The notes: generated by a model not told the origin, from the sequence alone. A DNA stretch of 5,995 nucleotides from Candidatus Zixiibacteriota bacterium (GCA_022564135.1 JADFLZ010000147.1:1-5995), one strand, 5' to 3'; shown: positions 1 to 4,742, counted from the first letter of the stretch. Program-made: numbers and translations.

Positions 1-38
1 AAGGCCAGGCTAATGGTGATAAAAAGTTTTGCTCTCAT
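1..38 (-). CDS. 5' end of a secreted or membrane protein gene, cut by the window edge
   Basis: Only the first 12 codons are inside the window: ATG at 38-36, reading MRAKLFITISLA. This has the form of a signal peptide start: positively charged residues (R2, K4) followed by a hydrophobic run. A strong Shine-Dalgarno, AGGAGGG (43-49, minus strand), sits four bases before the ATG, and a possible promoter lies at 76-103, so this is probably the start of an independent gene rather than the tail of the operon to its right. Its product cannot be identified from 12 residues. The start is well supported; everything else is unknown. Confidence 0.6.
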   Translation of the reverse strand, partial: MRAKLFITISLA

Positions 39-75
39 TAATCCCTCCTGATTAAGTTACGAGTTAGATTAAGCA

Positions 76-103
76 AATTTATGAAAGTATCTTATCGAGT
101 CAA
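76..103 (-). promoter_or_regulatory. possible sigma-70-type promoter for the left-edge gene
   Basis: On the minus strand TTGACT (98-103) is followed after 16 bases by TAAATT (76-81). The -35 matches consensus at 5 of 6 positions and the -10 at 4 of 6. The expected transcript start is about 30 bases before the AGGAGGG ribosome site at 43-49. The call rests only on the match and position. Confidence 0.35.
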
Positions 104-144
104 ACTGTTTATTTCCCGCTGTTTTCCTGAATTAACGGCGAATA

Positions 145-828
145 TCAAAACACTTTCGGCATCCAGTCAGAGCCTCTTCCCTCCGGTGTAAAATCCAGCA
201 GGTTCCAGAGCGGAAAAATTAAATCCATATGACGAGGGTCGCTTTCAATCGGCACATAGAAAACCTCCGGAGCCCAAAAATGATGAACTTTGCCATTTGT
301 TTTGGTAAACACATTTGCCATGGGCATCTGGGCGCCATTTTCGGCTTCAGATTGATAATCCGGATTGAACGAGTTACCCTGCGATGACAGCATTCTCAAG
401 TTGTTCCAGCCTCTGGAGTCAGCAAAGCTCTGAACTTTTTCAATCGGAGCGCGGGCTACTACAACCAGATTCGCACGTTGCTGAAAGTACGACGCCGAGC
501 CGTTTAAGCTATCCAATAATACTGTGCACATCGGGCAGGGGTTTTTGGCATCGGGACCGAACATGAATCCATAGACGAAAAGAGAGTTTTTGCCGGTCTC
601 GAACAAATCAGACATCCTGACCTGCTCCACCCGTCCATCTTTTAACTCATCGAATATGTAATCTTCTTTTATTTCTCCGCCGGGAAGAAGTTCGCGGCGC
701 AGCGATGCTACCTCTTCTAATTTCTGCCGCAGCTCTGCTTCAACTTCAAGTAACTCTAAGCGCTTGCTGCGATATTCTTTTGATTCGTTGGGGAAAGTTA
801 TTTTGTGAGATTCAGAAATTTTGCTCAT
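145..828 (-). CDS. DUF899 family thioredoxin-like protein
   Basis: A 227-residue protein that reads as the DUF899 family (COG4312, described as predicted dithiol-disulfide oxidoreductases with a thioredoxin-like fold). Visible family features: a charged, helical N-terminus with coiled-coil character (about 17-48, rich in E, R, K and L); the KEDYIF segment at 54-59; a beta strand FVYGFMFGPD at 84-93; then a CPMC motif (C98, C101) where thioredoxin-fold enzymes carry the redox pair; a second strand VVVARAPIEK at 122-131; RGW at 139-141; and the C-terminal WNLLDFTPEGRG segment at 208-219. No signal peptide, so probably cytoplasmic. It is the last gene of a minus-strand run, 26 bases after the TfoX-like gene, and has no obvious promoter of its own. 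The ribosome site is weak (AGGATA about eight bases before the ATG). Family call is firm; the substrate is unknown, and the redox role is inferred from CPMC and the family. Confidence 0.88.
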   Translation of the reverse strand: MSKISESHKITFPNESKEYRSKRLELLEVEAELRQKLEEVASLRRELLPGGEIKEDYIFDELKDGRVEQVRMSDLFETGKNSLFVYGFMFGPDAKNPCPMCTVLLDSLNGSASYFQQRANLVVVARAPIEKVQSFADSRGWNNLRMLSSQGNSFNPDYQSEAENGAQMPMANVFTKTNGKVHHFWAPEVFYVPIESDPRHMDLIFPLWNLLDFTPEGRGSDWMPKVF

Positions 829-854
829 ATAATTTATCCTATTCTATGTATTAA

Positions 855-1211
855 CTATGCTATCTTCTTCGCCTTCTTACTCACTTTCTTAGGAAAAGTC
901 CTGGCATAGCTAAGCCCAACTTCTATCCACTCCATTAATTTTTGATCTGTCTTAAAGGCCGGCGGATAGACAAAAATCAGCCCGCCCAGCGGTTTGCCGG
1001 TCAGGTCCATCTCGGTAACATGTTTGTGCGACATCAGCCGGTCGTATTCTTCGGGACCGACACGTATCATCAGCCGTTCCTTTTCGATGCCGCAGCACAT
1101 GTTGCCATGCAGAAGATAGCAGATGCCGCCGAACATTTTCAGTTTGGCGACACCGCGTTTCTTTTTAAGCAGTTTGTCGACTCGCGACATCAGCTTTTCA
1201 TCAAAAGGCAT
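855..1211 (-). CDS. TfoX N-terminal-domain protein (single domain, Sxy-like)
   Basis: A 118-residue protein matching the TfoX/Sxy N-terminal domain. Landmarks are MPFDEKL at the start, the KMFGGICYLL core (25-34), GNMCCGI (36-42), the LMIRVGPEEYD strand-turn (48-57), MDLTGKPLGG (68-77), and the final helix WIEVGLSYARTFP (95-107), followed by a lysine-rich tail (KKVSKKAKK, 108-116). It lacks the separate C-terminal domain of proteobacterial Sxy/TfoX, so a role in competence should not be assumed; stand-alone copies are common and mostly uncharacterised. I chose the ATG at 1211-1209 because it overlaps the upstream stop as TAATG, suggesting translational coupling, and because family members begin near MPFDEKL. 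A TTG at 1232 would add seven residues inside the upstream gene. Middle gene of the operon. Confidence 0.85.
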   Translation of the reverse strand: MPFDEKLMSRVDKLLKKKRGVAKLKMFGGICYLLHGNMCCGIEKERLMIRVGPEEYDRLMSHKHVTEMDLTGKPLGGLIFVYPPAFKTDQKLMEWIEVGLSYARTFPKKVSKKAKKIA

Positions 1212-1576
1212 TATTTTCGGCTGTGAAGACAAACTATGTTGCCTTCGGTATCCTTAAATTCAGCGGCAAAACCATTCGGGCCGAGTGAATATTTCGGCTT
1301 TACAACAGTACCGCCGGATGATTCAATTTTACTCAAAGGAGCGCTCAAATCTTCTCCCCCATTTAGATAAATACGGGTTCCGGTGTCGGCGGGCTTGTAC
1401 CCTTCTGCCTTAATCAATCCGCCCGAAGCTACACCCTGCTCAAAAGGAAACATGGCCATTTTGGTGCCATCGTGTTCCATGACGCTCATTTCGACCTCAA
1501 AAACTGCTGAGTAGAATTTTGTGGCTCTGTCTAAATCTGTTACCGGAATTTCAAACCAGACAACTCGATTGTCCAT
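1211..1576 (-). CDS. VOC family (glyoxalase/bleomycin-resistance-like) protein
   Basis: A 121-residue single-domain VOC protein of the type grouped with lactoylglutathione-lyase-related enzymes. The two beta-alpha-beta-beta-beta halves are visible: VVWFEIPVTDLDRATKFY (5-22) opens the first, with the FYSAVF helix end and a MAMFPFEQG strand (about 40-48); GTRIYLNGGEDLSAPLSKI opens the second, which closes with FKDTEGNIVCLHS (107-119). E9 and H118 lie where VOC enzymes often have metal ligands, but I cannot confirm metal binding. The start at 1576 is favoured over a TTG at 1624 because AGGAGA (1584-1589) precedes this ATG by seven bases, the family begins here, and the TTG lies inside an operator. 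First gene of the minus-strand operon with TfoX-like and DUF899 genes, under the divergent control region at 1610-1663. Substrate unknown. Confidence 0.9.
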   Translation of the reverse strand: MDNRVVWFEIPVTDLDRATKFYSAVFEVEMSVMEHDGTKMAMFPFEQGVASGGLIKAEGYKPADTGTRIYLNGGEDLSAPLSKIESSGGTVVKPKYSLGPNGFAAEFKDTEGNIVCLHSRK

Positions 1577-1609
1577 TGCAATTTCTCCTGTTCTGACTAA
1601 GTTAATATC

Positions 1610-1626
1610 ACTTGCTTTTTGCAAGT
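1610..1626. promoter_or_regulatory. operator site 1, probable HxlR-family binding site
   Basis: A perfect dyad ACTTGC-TTTTT-GCAAGT (6-bp arms, 5-bp spacer). It covers the -35 box of the rightward promoter and the predicted transcript start of the leftward one. A near-identical copy lies 37 bp away centre to centre (1647-1663). HxlR-family regulators bind short dyads as dimers, commonly in their own divergent promoters; assigning this site to the adjacent regulator is inference from position and symmetry. Confidence 0.72.
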
Positions 1627-1640
1627 ATTGACAGTATATT
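1612..1640 (+). promoter_or_regulatory. rightward promoter for the HxlR-family gene
   Basis: TTGCTT (1612-1617) and TATATT (1635-1640) are separated by exactly 17 bp. Each matches its sigma-70 consensus hexamer at 4-5 of 6 positions. The predicted start, near 1647, falls at the first base of operator site 2, and the -35 lies in site 1, so binding at either site should block it. A TTGACA at 1628-1633 also occurs but has no -10 at a usable distance. Confidence 0.55.
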
Positions 1641-1661
1641 TTATTAACTTGTTTTTGGCAA
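1633..1661 (-). promoter_or_regulatory. leftward promoter for the VOC-TfoX-DUF899 operon
   Basis: On the minus strand TTGCCA (1656-1661) and TATACT (1633-1638) are 17 bp apart; each matches consensus at 5 of 6 positions. The -35 overlaps operator site 2, and the predicted start near 1626 is at the edge of operator site 1. The -10 box overlaps that of the rightward promoter (1635-1640), so the two promoters face each other over the same bases and probably exclude one another. Confidence 0.62.
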
Positions 1662-1663
1662 GT
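1647..1663. promoter_or_regulatory. operator site 2, probable HxlR-family binding site
   Basis: ACTTGT-TTTTG-GCAAGT, the same 17-bp pattern as site 1 with one arm position unpaired (T1652 against G1658). It covers the -35 of the leftward promoter and the predicted start of the rightward one, the mirror image of site 1. The midpoint between the two sites (about 1636.5) is also the middle of the overlapping -10 boxes. Confidence 0.68.
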
Positions 1664-1683
1664 GATTTTTTGGATATTTTTTT

Positions 1684-2094
1684 ATGAAATATAAAAAGCA
1701 CAGCGGCTGCCCTTTTACCTATGCGTTGGACATATTCGGTGATAAATGGTCGCTTATTATATTGCGGGATTTAATCCTGTTTGACAAAAGGACTTACAAA
1801 GAGTTTGCGGGAGCGGGCGAATGTATCGCCACCAATATATTGGCCGACCGTCTGGCCAATCTTGAAAAAGACGGCCTTATCAGCAAAGCCAGAGACCCGG
1901 ACAACCGCCGCAGTTATATTTATTCCCCTACTAAAAAGTCGCTGGATTTGGTGCCGATGTTTCTTGAGTTAATCTGCTGGAGTGCCAAACATGACCCCAA
2001 GACCGCAGCCCCCCCGGCCTATATCCGGCGAGTCAAGAAAGACCGCGCCGGCATGGTCAAAGATATTCGGGCGGGGTTTAAGGGTGTGAAATAG
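1684..2094 (+). CDS. HxlR-family winged helix-turn-helix transcriptional regulator
   Basis: A 136-residue DNA-binding protein of the HxlR family (relatives include HxlR, YodB, HypR and QorR). The family signature is clear: CPFTYALDIFGDKWSLIILR (9-28), with the conserved cysteine C9 and the GDKW turn, then the recognition-helix region with ATNILADRLANLEKDGLI (49-66), and the wing at 70-80 (RDPDNRRSYIY) followed by TKKS (83-86). C9, C47 and C98 are the only cysteines; in YodB- and HypR-type relatives the N-terminal cysteine senses quinones, diamide or oxidants, so thiol sensing is possible but unproven here. Only a weak ribosome site (GGA at 1672-1674) precedes the ATG. It is divergent from the VOC-TfoX-DUF899 operon, and the shared region carries two dyads, which argues for autoregulation and control of the operon. 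The inducer is unknown. Confidence 0.94.
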   Translation: MKYKKHSGCPFTYALDIFGDKWSLIILRDLILFDKRTYKEFAGAGECIATNILADRLANLEKDGLISKARDPDNRRSYIYSPTKKSLDLVPMFLELICWSAKHDPKTAAPPAYIRRVKKDRAGMVKDIRAGFKGVK

Positions 2095-2112
2095 CAGGTC
2101 GAATGTTCGTGG

Positions 2113-2136
2113 GTGGCTGATGAAGGAATCTGCCAC
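2113..2136. repeat. palindromic repeat module 1 (inverted copy)
   Basis: A hairpin with arms GTGGCTGAT (2113-2121) and ATCTGCCAC (2128-2136), one mismatch, loop of six. Bases 2119-2146 on the minus strand match 3802-3829 on the plus strand at 27 of 28 positions, so it is a dispersed repeat. It lies 18 bases after the HxlR-family stop, between convergent genes, and could serve as a weak transcript end, but there is no T-run. Confidence 0.7.
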
Positions 2137-2155
2137 GCACAAGAATAATGCTCCT

Positions 2156-2180
2156 CCCCGCCTTACAGCAGGCAGCGGGG
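2156..2180. repeat. GC-rich hairpin between convergent genes
   Basis: CCCCGC (2156-2161) and GCGGGG (2175-2180) can form a six-pair stem with a 13-base loop. It resembles in style the CCCAC/GTGGG hairpins near 3118, 3973 and 4820. It is located 27 bases past the stop of the lipoprotein gene (minus strand). With module 1 it may act as a shared transcription end for the convergent pair, although no poly-T follows on either side. Confidence 0.45.
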
Positions 2181-2206
2181 CTTGCTCAAATCAAATAAAT
2201 CTTACT

Positions 2207-2917
2207 CTACCGGGAAATAACGGCATTATCAAAGTGAGCCGCCGCGTCAAGTCCGCGTACATCCAATATTAGCTGCAAATCTGCGTCAAGCAGCTGAACG
2301 CCAGTCAGGGTGGCAAGTTTTTGTGTTCCATCAAGAAACCATTCGGCCGTAAGGTCCGGATAGATAGTAAATTTGAACACATAAAAACCGGATGATGGGG
2401 CAATGTTCGTTTCTGTAACAACCTGGTAGGGGAAGCCTCCGGGATAGACATCATAGCTGATGTCTACATTGTTCGAATCCAGGCCGGATCTTCGGATTGT
2501 AATGCCTGCATACGTAGTACCGCGTCCCTGGTCATATATCATAACTCTTATGCCATCGGAATTTGTGCCCGCTCTGCCCGGATTACTGACTGAAACTTGT
2601 ATGATGAAACTCATACCGCCGGCGTTGCTGTACGGCTGTGACAAAGTAACTGTCGACAGTCCTATAACTCCGGAGTCGGCCTTAATGCTTAGCGATGGCG
2701 CCGGCTGACCAACACTGGCGTCTATTATCGCTGTTGCTCCGGTATTCGAGGTCGTCCAGGCGGTAGCCAAAGAAGTGCCAGAAAAATCTTCCTGGAAAAG
2801 GATATTTGTTTCTATGGAGCCGGTCGAATTGCCGCAGCTTGTCGTAATTGCGAAGAGAGCTAATAGTCCGCAAAAAGGCAGTAAACGATTCTGAATTGTT
2901 TTTTTCGAAAATAACAT
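2207..2917 (-). CDS. lipoprotein with predicted LamG/concanavalin-like beta-sandwich domain
   Basis: A 236-residue predicted lipoprotein. The N-terminus has basic residues (K5, K6, R11), a hydrophobic stretch (about 12-24) and ITTSC at 24-28, a loose lipobox, with C28 as the likely lipidated residue and G29 after it (not aspartate, compatible with outer-membrane sorting). The rest is almost all short beta strands: LFQEDFSGTSL (40-50) resembles the usual opening of LamG-like/concanavalin-like jelly-roll domains, and the end, AHFDNAVISR (227-236), resembles their typical closing strand with DN. No catalytic motif is visible, so binding of carbohydrate or another surface ligand is only a possibility. 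Start chosen at 2917: AGGGGA precedes the ATG by about eight bases and a promoter-like pair lies upstream. Probably a single-gene transcript, divergent from the NTF2-fold gene. Confidence 0.8.
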   Translation of the reverse strand: MLFSKKTIQNRLLPFCGLLALFAITTSCGNSTGSIETNILFQEDFSGTSLATAWTTSNTGATAIIDASVGQPAPSLSIKADSGVIGLSTVTLSQPYSNAGGMSFIIQVSVSNPGRAGTNSDGIRVMIYDQGRGTTYAGITIRRSGLDSNNVDISYDVYPGGFPYQVVTETNIAPSSGFYVFKFTIYPDLTAEWFLDGTQKLATLTGVQLLDADLQLILDVRGLDAAAHFDNAVISR

Positions 2918-2957
2918 AATTTGATCCCCTTAATTATATTATTTCATCGGCAGTTTT

Positions 2958-2986
2958 ATCCTATCTCATTAATAGGCGATAGCCAA
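2958..2986 (-). promoter_or_regulatory. possible promoter for the lipoprotein gene
   Basis: On the minus strand TTGGCT (2981-2986) and TAGGAT (2958-2963) are 17 bp apart, each 4 of 6 to consensus. The predicted start is about 35 bases before the ATG at 2917, leaving room for the AGGGGA ribosome site. Moderate support only. Confidence 0.4.
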
Positions 2987-3117
2987 GAATCGGCCATAAT
3001 GGGTGAAAAAACCCCTGCTGCTATCTTCAGCAAATAGTCAGCAGTCCCAAAATGGAACGCGTACCTGGGGTGGGCGGATCTGGTTTGTGGTGATATTGGA
3101 GGGGATTTGTGAGAGAG

Positions 3118-3135
3118 CCCACTATGAATAGTGGG
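3118..3135. repeat. palindromic repeat module 3, perfect copy
   Basis: CCCACTAT-GA-ATAGTGGG: perfect 8-bp arms with a two-base loop, followed by GGCGCCCG. Related hairpins with the same flanking style are at 3973-3990 and 4820-4837. Part of the dispersed intergenic repeat family in this window. Confidence 0.7.
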
Positions 3136-3148
3136 GCGCCCGACCCAC

Positions 3149-3177
3149 TTGCCAACTGGCACTCGGCCACTTACATT
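3149..3177 (+). promoter_or_regulatory. possible promoter for the NTF2-fold gene
   Basis: TTGCCA (3149-3154, 5 of 6) and TACATT (3172-3177, 4 of 6) are 17 bp apart. The predicted start would give a leader of about 60 bases before the ATG at 3247. The -35 overlaps the small palindrome GCCAACTGGC. Confidence 0.38.
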
Positions 3178-3246
3178 TCCACCCGGAGGACAAATCGGTT
3201 TTCCTGTTAGATTATCAATTTCTAAAATTGGAAGGGACTAAAGCAA

Positions 3247-3759
3247 ATGAAACTAATGAAATTTACATTACTAGCGATGCTCGCCATATTAGCGACAATG
3301 GCGATGGTCTGGGCAGATTCAAACGGGGCCGACGCTGATGCAAAAGCCGCTGATATAGAGTCATTGCGTCAGGCCGATATCGCCTTGTCGGCCACAGCCG
3401 AGGCCCAGGAGCTGGACAAGTTAGTCGCCTACTTTCTGGATGACGCTTTGTTCATGGCACCTAATGCACCAGCCCTAAAAGGCAAAGCCGCAATTCGGGA
3501 AGTGCTGAGTCACTTTTTTGAAATACCTGGCTTTTCCATCAAATGGCAGCCGACTTATGTGGAAATTTCAAGTTCGGGTGACCTGGGCTATACTATCGGG
3601 ACAAATGTGATGACATTCGACGGACCCGATGGCAAGCCGATAGTAGACAACGGCAAGTACACTACAATCTGGAAAAAGGACGCCGACGGAACATGGAAAG
3701 TCGCAGTCGACATGTTCAACACCAACATGCCGCTACCGACAGCCGAAGACGAAGACTAA
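3247..3759 (+). CDS. secreted SnoaL/DUF4440-type NTF2-like protein
   Basis: A 170-residue exported protein with one NTF2-fold (SnoaL-like/DUF4440) domain. Residues 1-23 form a signal peptide (K2, K5, hydrophobic 7-21, VWA at 21-23), so cleavage after A23 is likely. The domain runs from about 38 to 165: an N-terminal helix with IESLRQADIALSATAEAQEL, the LVAYFLDDALFMAPNAPALKG segment, KAAIREVLSHFF, then strands GDLGYTIGTNVMTF, GKYTTIWKKDADGTWKVAVDMFN. The TTIWKK...GTWKVAVD pattern is the usual closing hairpin of DUF4440-type proteins. The tail is acidic (AEDED). The fold can be enzymatic or binding; no specific function can be assigned. GGAAGGGA (3230-3237) is the ribosome site, nine bases before the ATG. 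Apparently monocistronic, followed by repeats. Confidence 0.88.
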   Translation: MKLMKFTLLAMLAILATMAMVWADSNGADADAKAADIESLRQADIALSATAEAQELDKLVAYFLDDALFMAPNAPALKGKAAIREVLSHFFEIPGFSIKWQPTYVEISSSGDLGYTIGTNVMTFDGPDGKPIVDNGKYTTIWKKDADGTWKVAVDMFNTNMPLPTAEDED

Positions 3760-3801
3760 AAGCGACCGAGCCAATGTGGCGAGGTTGGTGTAAATTCGAC
3801 A

Positions 3802-3834
3802 ATTCTTGTGGGTGGCAGATTCCTTCATCTGCCC
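3802..3834 (+). repeat. palindromic repeat module 1 (direct copy)
   Basis: Hairpin GGCAGAT-TCCTTC-ATCTGCC (3814-3833) with its leader from 3802. Bases 3802-3829 match the minus strand of 2119-2146 at 27 of 28 positions. It directly joins module 2, which starts at 3829. Confidence 0.75.
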
Positions 3835-3900
3835 CTCAATCTCGTCATTGCGAGGAAGTCCTGATTTCAATCGGACGACGAAGCAATCTCACAGGGACCC
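3829..3900 (+). repeat. palindromic repeat module 2, copy A
   Basis: A 72-base unit that matches 4751-4822 closely: about five substitutions and two compensating single-base indels. It contains GTCATTGCGAG and, at the other end, GACGAAGCAATCTC, whose ATTGC/GCAAT ends pair around an inner stem (GTCC-GAT against ATC-GGAC, with one bulged T, loop TTCA). The same general sequence style (GTCATTGCGAG ... GAAGCAATCTC) is known as an intergenic palindromic repeat in many unrelated bacteria. It lies 69 bases after the NTF2-fold gene stop. Confidence 0.82.
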
Positions 3901-3911
3901 ACCATAAATGG

Positions 3912-3935
3912 CAAAGTCCCGAGCTTGGCCTCGGG
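3912..3935 (+). repeat. palindromic repeat module 4, copy A
   Basis: CAAAGTCCCGAG (3912-3923) recurs exactly at 4718-4729. Here CCCGAG (3918-3923) and CTCGGG (3930-3935) form a perfect six-pair stem with a six-base loop. A decayed module 3 copy (CCCACCATAAATGG, about 3898-3910) lies just before it. Confidence 0.55.
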
Positions 3936-3972
3936 GATGGGCCACCGAATATTCTAAAATTGTTCACGGAAA

Positions 3973-3990
3973 CCCACCGCAAGCAGTGGG
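3973..3990. repeat. palindromic repeat module 3, variant copy
   Basis: CCCACCGC-AA-GCAGTGGG, 8-bp arms with one mismatch, followed by GGCACCCGG, closely parallel to the copy at 3118-3135 (followed by GGCGCCCG). It lies 34 bases past the stop of the glycine-zipper gene (minus strand) and may help end its transcript, though no T-run follows. Confidence 0.62.
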
Positions 3991-4023
3991 GCACCCGGCC
4001 ACCCCGGCGCCAATTCGTTGACC

Positions 4024-4560
4024 CTAAAAAGCCCAGGAAATCTTCAAACCGGCAGTTCGACCGTGTACCACACCGAGACTCAGATTAATTTTGCTGACAT
4101 CAACTTTTTGCCAGCTTACCGATTTAGTCATTGATCCAATGATACCACCGGTAATAGCACCCAGACCGGTTCCGGCGAGTATGCCAACATAAGTGCACAG
4201 CCCCAGCCCCGATTCATCAGGATCAGGTTCACAAGTTATTTTTGAAAAAACCAGACCAGCGATAGCACCGGCCGGCAGTCCGATCAACGCCCCGGTTAAC
4301 GCATGGCCTTTTTCTCCCGATACCCGCCAGAGCTTCTCGATTGAAGACCTGGGAAACACAATGACCCTGTTGTCCACTCTAACAGCAAGACTGTCCTGGT
4401 CTAATCTGATAAGCGTTCCCGGTACGATTCCACCGACAACAGTTGGAGCATAAATGCGAACTTTACTGTTTAGCTCAAGTGAAATTTGGCTTTTAGCTTC
4501 GCCTGGAAAAAAGGCGACGATGACGAATAATACTAAGAATAATCTGATAATTTTAGTGAT
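4024..4560 (-). CDS. secreted glycine-zipper protein, apparent ATC start codon
   Basis: Unnamed protein of 178 residues if read from the ATC at 4560-4558. The frame encodes a good signal peptide (TKIIRLFLVLFVIVAFFPGEAKS), a small beta domain around VRIYAPTVVGGIVPGTLIRL and LAVRVDNRVIVFP, then two glycine-zipper hydrophobic segments, GALIGLPAGAIAGLVFS (about 90-106) and YVGILAGTGLGAITGGIIGS (about 125-143), separated by a loop with C110 and C122, and a C-terminal beta part ending in phenylalanine (LKISWAF). Glycine zippers typically span or insert into the envelope. AAGGAGG (4566-4572) is five bases before ATC, and a perfect consensus promoter is at 4621-4649, but no ATG, GTG or TTG occurs in this frame before the GTG at 4377-4375, and the frame is closed by TGA at 4578-4576. 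Starting at 4377 would give 117 residues and lose the signal peptide and half of a domain. Either ATC initiates, the start was mutated, or one base is a sequencing error. Probably an envelope protein of unknown function. Confidence 0.68.
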   Translation of the reverse strand: MTKIIRLFLVLFVIVAFFPGEAKSQISLELNSKVRIYAPTVVGGIVPGTLIRLDQDSLAVRVDNRVIVFPRSSIEKLWRVSGEKGHALTGALIGLPAGAIAGLVFSKITCEPDPDESGLGLCTYVGILAGTGLGAITGGIIGSMTKSVSWQKVDVSKINLSLGVVHGRTAGLKISWAF

Positions 4561-4565
4561 AGTAA

Positions 4566-4572
4566 CCTCCTT
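4566..4572 (-). promoter_or_regulatory. strong Shine-Dalgarno with no canonical start codon
   Basis: AAGGAGG on the minus strand, complementary over seven bases to the usual 16S 3' end. The next bases are TTACT then ATC (4560-4558), then the signal-peptide codons. The five-base spacing is ideal, so this site decides the start position; no ATG, GTG or TTG lies in any frame within the 25 bases after it. Confidence 0.7.
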
Positions 4573-4620
4573 GTTTCAAGTTATGACAAATGAGGATAAT
4601 ATTAGCTGTTCTTTCGTTTT

Positions 4621-4649
4621 ATTATAACAGCCGTCTGATTTTCTGTCAA
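4621..4649 (-). promoter_or_regulatory. perfect consensus sigma-70 promoter
   Basis: On the minus strand TTGACA (4644-4649), a 17-bp spacer and TATAAT (4621-4626): all 12 positions match. The predicted start is near 4614, giving a leader of about 54 bases to the ATC at 4560 with the AAGGAGG site within it. It should drive strong constitutive expression of the glycine-zipper gene. No operator-like dyad is obvious over it. Confidence 0.85.
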
Positions 4650-4717
4650 CACCAAAAATTACGATAGCAATTGCGGGACGGCAGCTAAAGGCGTGTCCCT
4701 ATATGGTCCTGAGCAAA

Positions 4718-4742
4718 CAAAGTCCCGAGTATTCGCGGGAGC
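4718..4742 (+). repeat. palindromic repeat module 4, copy B
   Basis: CAAAGTCCCGAG (4718-4729), identical to 3912-3923, followed by TATTCGCGGGA, which pairs in part with the TCCCG arm. Here module 4 precedes module 2, whereas in the copy at 3912 it follows module 2. Confidence 0.5.

Larger units (their letters stand above)
2918..3246. other. 329-bp divergent intergenic region with repeats
   Basis: This gap holds a promoter-like pair for the lipoprotein gene (2958-2986), a perfect 8-bp-arm hairpin of repeat module 3 (3118-3135), a small palindrome GCCAACTGGC (3151-3160), a promoter-like pair for the NTF2-fold gene (3149-3177), an inverted repeat CAATTT-CTA-AAATTG (3216-3230), and the ribosome site of the rightward gene. 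I see no convincing gene: the open frame at 2956-3162 on the minus strand has a GTG start without a ribosome site and runs through the repeat. Confidence 0.6.

Noticed and set aside
855..1211. Competence regulator Sxy/TfoX
   Set aside because: Only the N-terminal domain is present and there are no competence genes nearby; the name would over-claim the function.
942..1226. Open frame on the plus strand opposite the TfoX-like gene
   Set aside because: Shadow of a clearly recognisable gene on the other strand; no ribosome site or family features.
1628..1633. TTGACA as -35 of the HxlR-family promoter
   Set aside because: No acceptable -10 lies 16-18 bp downstream (bases there are GTTTTT-like); TTGCTT-N17-TATATT fits better.
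2156..2180. Rho-independent terminator
   Set aside because: A GC-rich stem is present, but no run of T follows on either strand; kept as a hairpin or repeat only.
2956..3162. Open frame of 68 codons on the minus strand
   Set aside because: GTG start without a ribosome site, low-complexity proline/serine content, and it runs through the repeat hairpin and the promoter region.
3693..4088. Open frame of 131 codons on the plus strand
   Set aside because: Begins inside the NTF2-fold gene in another frame and is made of repeat modules; no protein-like pattern and it overlaps the end of the glycine-zipper gene.
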